Shown here piece by piece: positions 3,967 through 5,998 of a stretch of 5,998 bases of DNA. Below the pieces are notes generated by a model. It was given only the letters and a program-made list of their open reading frames with translations. It was not told the DNA's origin and ran no database searches. The position numbers and the translations under genes are program-made. Positions within the stretch are counted from its first letter, which is position 1, and the number at the start of each line of letters is the position of its first letter. The stretch covers positions 1 through 5,998 of the forward strand of contig DATDMG010000217.1 in assembly GCA_036518955.1 (NCBI GenBank). The letters run 5' to 3'. The stretch comes from DATDMG01 sp036518955 (GTDB taxonomy: Bacteria > Actinomycetota > Actinomycetes > Actinomycetales > Kineosporiaceae).

Positions 3967-5244
3967 TTACTGCTCGGGAGCGGGCTGGCCGTTGACGTTG
4001 CCGCGCTCGGGCGGTGTGAGGCGGCTCATCTCGGTGAAGTCGCGCGGGGTCAGGTCGAATCCCTGCCAGTGCACCGGCATCGGGCTCTGGTCCTCGTCCC
4101 GGGGGATGTGATGGAAGCCGACCCGCACCCACATGAGCGGGTCGGTCATGGTCTCCTTGTCACGGGAGTAGTCGAGGATCGAGGTGCGGTTGCCGCACTC
4201 GGGGTCGGCGTTGCCGGTCGCGAGCTGCTCGCACGGGTGCTGCTGGGTGAAGGTGACGTCCGGCGTGGTCTCCGGGTGGGACTCGTAGGGATCGTTGGCG
4301 CCGGTGTCCAGCTCGTAGGAGCGCAGGTGCCCGTCCTGGTTCTGGCTGGTCGGGCTCACCACGCGCCACCACCGGCGGTTGACCTTCGTGAAGGAGCCCT
4401 CCGTCTGGATGTTGGTCTTGACGGTCTTGAGGATCGCCGACGACGTTCCGTTGCCACCGGCGGGCGTGGTGTCGTACTGCTCGATCTTCTCGTTGCCCTT
4501 GCCGTCGATGTTGAAGTCGACGCGCCAGAAGGCGCTGTGGTAGTGGTTGGAGGCGTAGGACTGCGCGCCCTTGCCGATCGGCCACCCCGTGTCCGGGGTC
4601 ACGTAGTCGTTGGGCGAGAGGTCACCGGTGGCACCGAGCCGGGCCGTGATGCGCCCGTTGTCCGCGAACCGGTACTCGCTGATGTACTCGTACCATCCCA
4701 CCTTGCTGATCGAGCGCAGCACCAGGTCATGGCCCTGCTTGCCCAGCGGCGGCTTGCCGGCCACCGGGTTCTCCAGCCGGTAGGCCTGGCCCGACGGCTC
4801 GGCCGAGACGCACAGCACCTTGCGCCGCGCCGGGGTGGGGGCGTCGTCGAAGCCGACGCGCGCCGAGCCGCCCTTGCAGTCGGCGCCGCCGAGCGTCTGC
4901 AGGTCGTCGCCACCGAACCCGAAGTCGCTGATGTCGTTGTACTCGGTCTCCCCCGAGTCGTACGGCACGTTGAGCTGGGCCAGCGAGATGGAGTCCAGGA
5001 CCTGCACGGGTTCGGGGTAACGCGTCGAGGAGATGAAGACCTTCTCCAGCACCAGCCCGCTGAGCTGGTTGATCCGCCAGCACATCCGCCAGGTGGTGCC
5101 GTTGGGCAGGGTCTCCTTCACCAGCGCGTCGGCCGCGCACGGGGCCGGGGTGGCCGCCACCGCCGCCGGGGCGGCAGCGGCAGACCCCCACACCAGGGCC
5201 CCGGCCGTGGCCGCGCTGATCAGGTACCGGTATCCAAGTGTCAC
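3967..5244 (-). CDS. Secreted copper amine oxidase, catalytic domain only, 425 aa
   Basis: The family oxidises primary amines to aldehydes, H2O2 and ammonia using Cu(II) and a topaquinone made from a tyrosine. Residues 1-31 are a Sec-type signal peptide ending AxA (AVA or ATPA region). The catalytic landmarks are in order: GLVLEKV (63-69); VPY and NDISDFGFG (93-111, catalytic Asp region); ELVLR-like HDLVLRSISKVGWYEY (172-187) with cofactor Tyr185; ARLGATGDL (201-209); HYH (His234/His236, copper ligands) with FWRVDFNIDGKG (239-250); and FHHIPRDED with SPMPV (377-391), where His379 is the third ligand. Six cysteines suggest three disulphides (36/55, 123/145, 338/350). The usual N-terminal small domains are absent; the upstream gene may supply them. 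Trp184 replaces the nearly invariant Asn before the cofactor Tyr. GTG start, 13 nt after the upstream stop, with only a weak ribosome binding site, so translation may be coupled. Confidence 0.85.
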   Translation of the reverse strand: MTLGYRYLISAATAGALVWGSAAAAPAAVAATPAPCAADALVKETLPNGTTWRMCWRINQLSGLVLEKVFISSTRYPEPVQVLDSISLAQLNVPYDSGETEYNDISDFGFGGDDLQTLGGADCKGGSARVGFDDAPTPARRKVLCVSAEPSGQAYRLENPVAGKPPLGKQGHDLVLRSISKVGWYEYISEYRFADNGRITARLGATGDLSPNDYVTPDTGWPIGKGAQSYASNHYHSAFWRVDFNIDGKGNEKIEQYDTTPAGGNGTSSAILKTVKTNIQTEGSFTKVNRRWWRVVSPTSQNQDGHLRSYELDTGANDPYESHPETTPDVTFTQQHPCEQLATGNADPECGNRTSILDYSRDKETMTDPLMWVRVGFHHIPRDEDQSPMPVHWQGFDLTPRDFTEMSRLTPPERGNVNGQPAPEQ

Positions 5245-5257
5245 GCTGCGGGTCCCG

Positions 5258-5998
5258 TCACTTGACCCGGGCGACGCTGCGCCCGGACAGGTCGATGATG
5301 ATGTTGTTGAGGTCCACGAAGGGGCCGTTCGCCACCCGGGCCACCAGTTGCACGCACCGGTGCTGCCCGCACTGGCGCACCGCGGTGTCGGCGGGCCTGG
5401 CGTGGAAGATGTGGGCCCCCACCTGGAGCTTGTCCTTGCCGCTCCAGGGCTGGCCGGTCACCTTCGTGTACAGCGCCCGGACGTCGGCGCCCGCGGGCGC
5501 GGCCAGCAGCAGATCGACGGCGGTCGCCACCTCACGGTCGGACGCCGGGCGTTGCAGGCCCTTGCCCCGGAAGGAGCCCGTCACCTTCCCGCTGTTCACG
5601 TCGACGACCTGCTTCACCAGCTCATCCGTCTGGTAGTCGTAGTAGTAGACCTGGACGTCCCGGCCGGTACCGCCCTCGACGACCTCGGACGACAGGTATT
5701 CCGGGCCCTTCCCGCCGGTGACGTCCCGGCCGGACTCCGCCAGGGACGTCGTCAGCGCGGCCGCCCTGGCCTTGCCGACCTCCCCCGGGGTCAACGGGTC
5801 GTCGCCCGTGCCTGTGCTGGGTGACGGTCCCGGCGAGGGGTCCGACACCCCGGCCGGATCGGCGGCGACCTGGGGCGGCGCCGTCGGCTCCGCCGCCACC
5901 GACGGGTTCAGCGACGCCACGGCGACGGCCATGGACACCACGGCCGTGGCGGCCGCCGCGCCCGCACACCAGAGCAGCCGCCGTCGCCGGCGGGCCGC
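5258..5998 (-). CDS. Secreted or anchored protein resembling amine oxidase N2/N3 domains (5' end outside window)
   Basis: The visible 246 residues run off the right edge and the true start is beyond it. They open with a poly-Arg stretch and a hydrophobic segment (LLWCAGAAAATAVVSMAVAV), i.e. a signal peptide or membrane anchor, followed by a Pro/Ser/Thr/Gly linker (to about PLTPGE). The first domain contains DVQVYYYDYQTDELVKQVVD and NSGKVTG, recalling the beta-hairpin of the copper amine oxidase N2 domain (..V.LYDR.TN...EAVVDL..GKV..). The second ends RCVQLVARVANGPFVDLN and IIIDLSGRSVARV, recalling the N3 domain end (VVVDL...EVVRV). CGQHRC may be a disulphide loop. It lies 13 nt upstream of the catalytic-domain gene on the same strand, which supports a joint complex. 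The similarity is by pattern only. It could instead be a chaperone-like or unrelated cystatin-fold secreted protein. Confidence 0.65.
   Translation of the reverse strand, partial: AARRRRRLLWCAGAAAATAVVSMAVAVASLNPSVAAEPTAPPQVAADPAGVSDPSPGPSPSTGTGDDPLTPGEVGKARAAALTTSLAESGRDVTGGKGPEYLSSEVVEGGTGRDVQVYYYDYQTDELVKQVVDVNSGKVTGSFRGKGLQRPASDREVATAVDLLLAAPAGADVRALYTKVTGQPWSGKDKLQVGAHIFHARPADTAVRQCGQHRCVQLVARVANGPFVDLNNIIIDLSGRSVARVK

Noticed and set aside
3871..5265. Very long plus-strand open frame (464 codons)
   Set aside because: It is the mirror of the amine oxidase gene. Its Val/Arg/Gly/Leu-rich composition is typical of a high-GC antisense shadow, and all family motifs read on the minus strand.
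1..5998. tRNA, rRNA or riboswitch
   Set aside because: No cloverleaf, GTTCGA-type T-arm context, rRNA core or known riboswitch core was seen on either strand by eye.

Overview
The window is very GC-rich with strong third-position GC bias, GTG starts and almost no AT-rich intergenic DNA. It carries a lipoprotein, secreted oxidases and IS5- and ISAs1-type insertion-sequence scars. This points to an actinomycete, most likely Streptomyces or a close relative. That assignment is inferred from composition and gene families, not from a marker gene.

Layout from left to right. (1) Positions 50-172 on the minus strand encode a 40-residue peptide with a near-perfect double-glycine (peptidase C39) leader, a strong ribosome binding site and a 13-residue core. 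Any export or modification genes would lie to the left, outside the window. (2) Positions 173-350 hold no gene but contain inverted repeats. (3) Positions 350-703 are an insertion-sequence graveyard, with an ISAs1-like transposase fragment (minus) abutting an IS5-family orfA fragment (plus). (4) Positions 756-1361 encode an intact RibD-C/dihydrofolate-reductase-like reductase. (5) Positions 1362-1646 are non-coding, with a 21-bp tandem repeat and a TTGACA promoter that may give a leaderless transcript. (6) Positions 1647-2339 encode an unrecognised lipoprotein.

(7) Positions 2341-3812 are a run of wrecked metalloenzyme genes, all on the plus strand. The first is an aldehyde oxidoreductase (Mop type, molybdenum hydroxylase) that has lost its N-terminal iron-sulphur region and most of its molybdopterin domain through an in-frame deletion. 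The second is a fragment of a GltD-like flavin oxidoreductase. The third is the last ~36 residues of a group 4 [NiFe]-hydrogenase-type large subunit. Strong hairpins follow the first and third remnants, so original 3' ends seem to have survived while gene interiors were lost.

(8) Positions 3967-5998 on the minus strand are a two-gene operon. The upstream gene (truncated by the window edge) is a secreted or membrane-anchored protein resembling the small N-terminal domains of copper amine oxidases. The downstream gene, 13 bases later, is a secreted protein consisting only of the copper amine oxidase catalytic domain. Together they look like a copper amine oxidase split into two polypeptides. 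The catalytic half keeps the copper-binding histidines and the cofactor tyrosine, but has Trp where the family normally has Asn just before that tyrosine.

The observations most worth following are the double-glycine peptide and the split amine oxidase with its altered cofactor motif. All family assignments come from recognising motifs by eye, and no database search was run.
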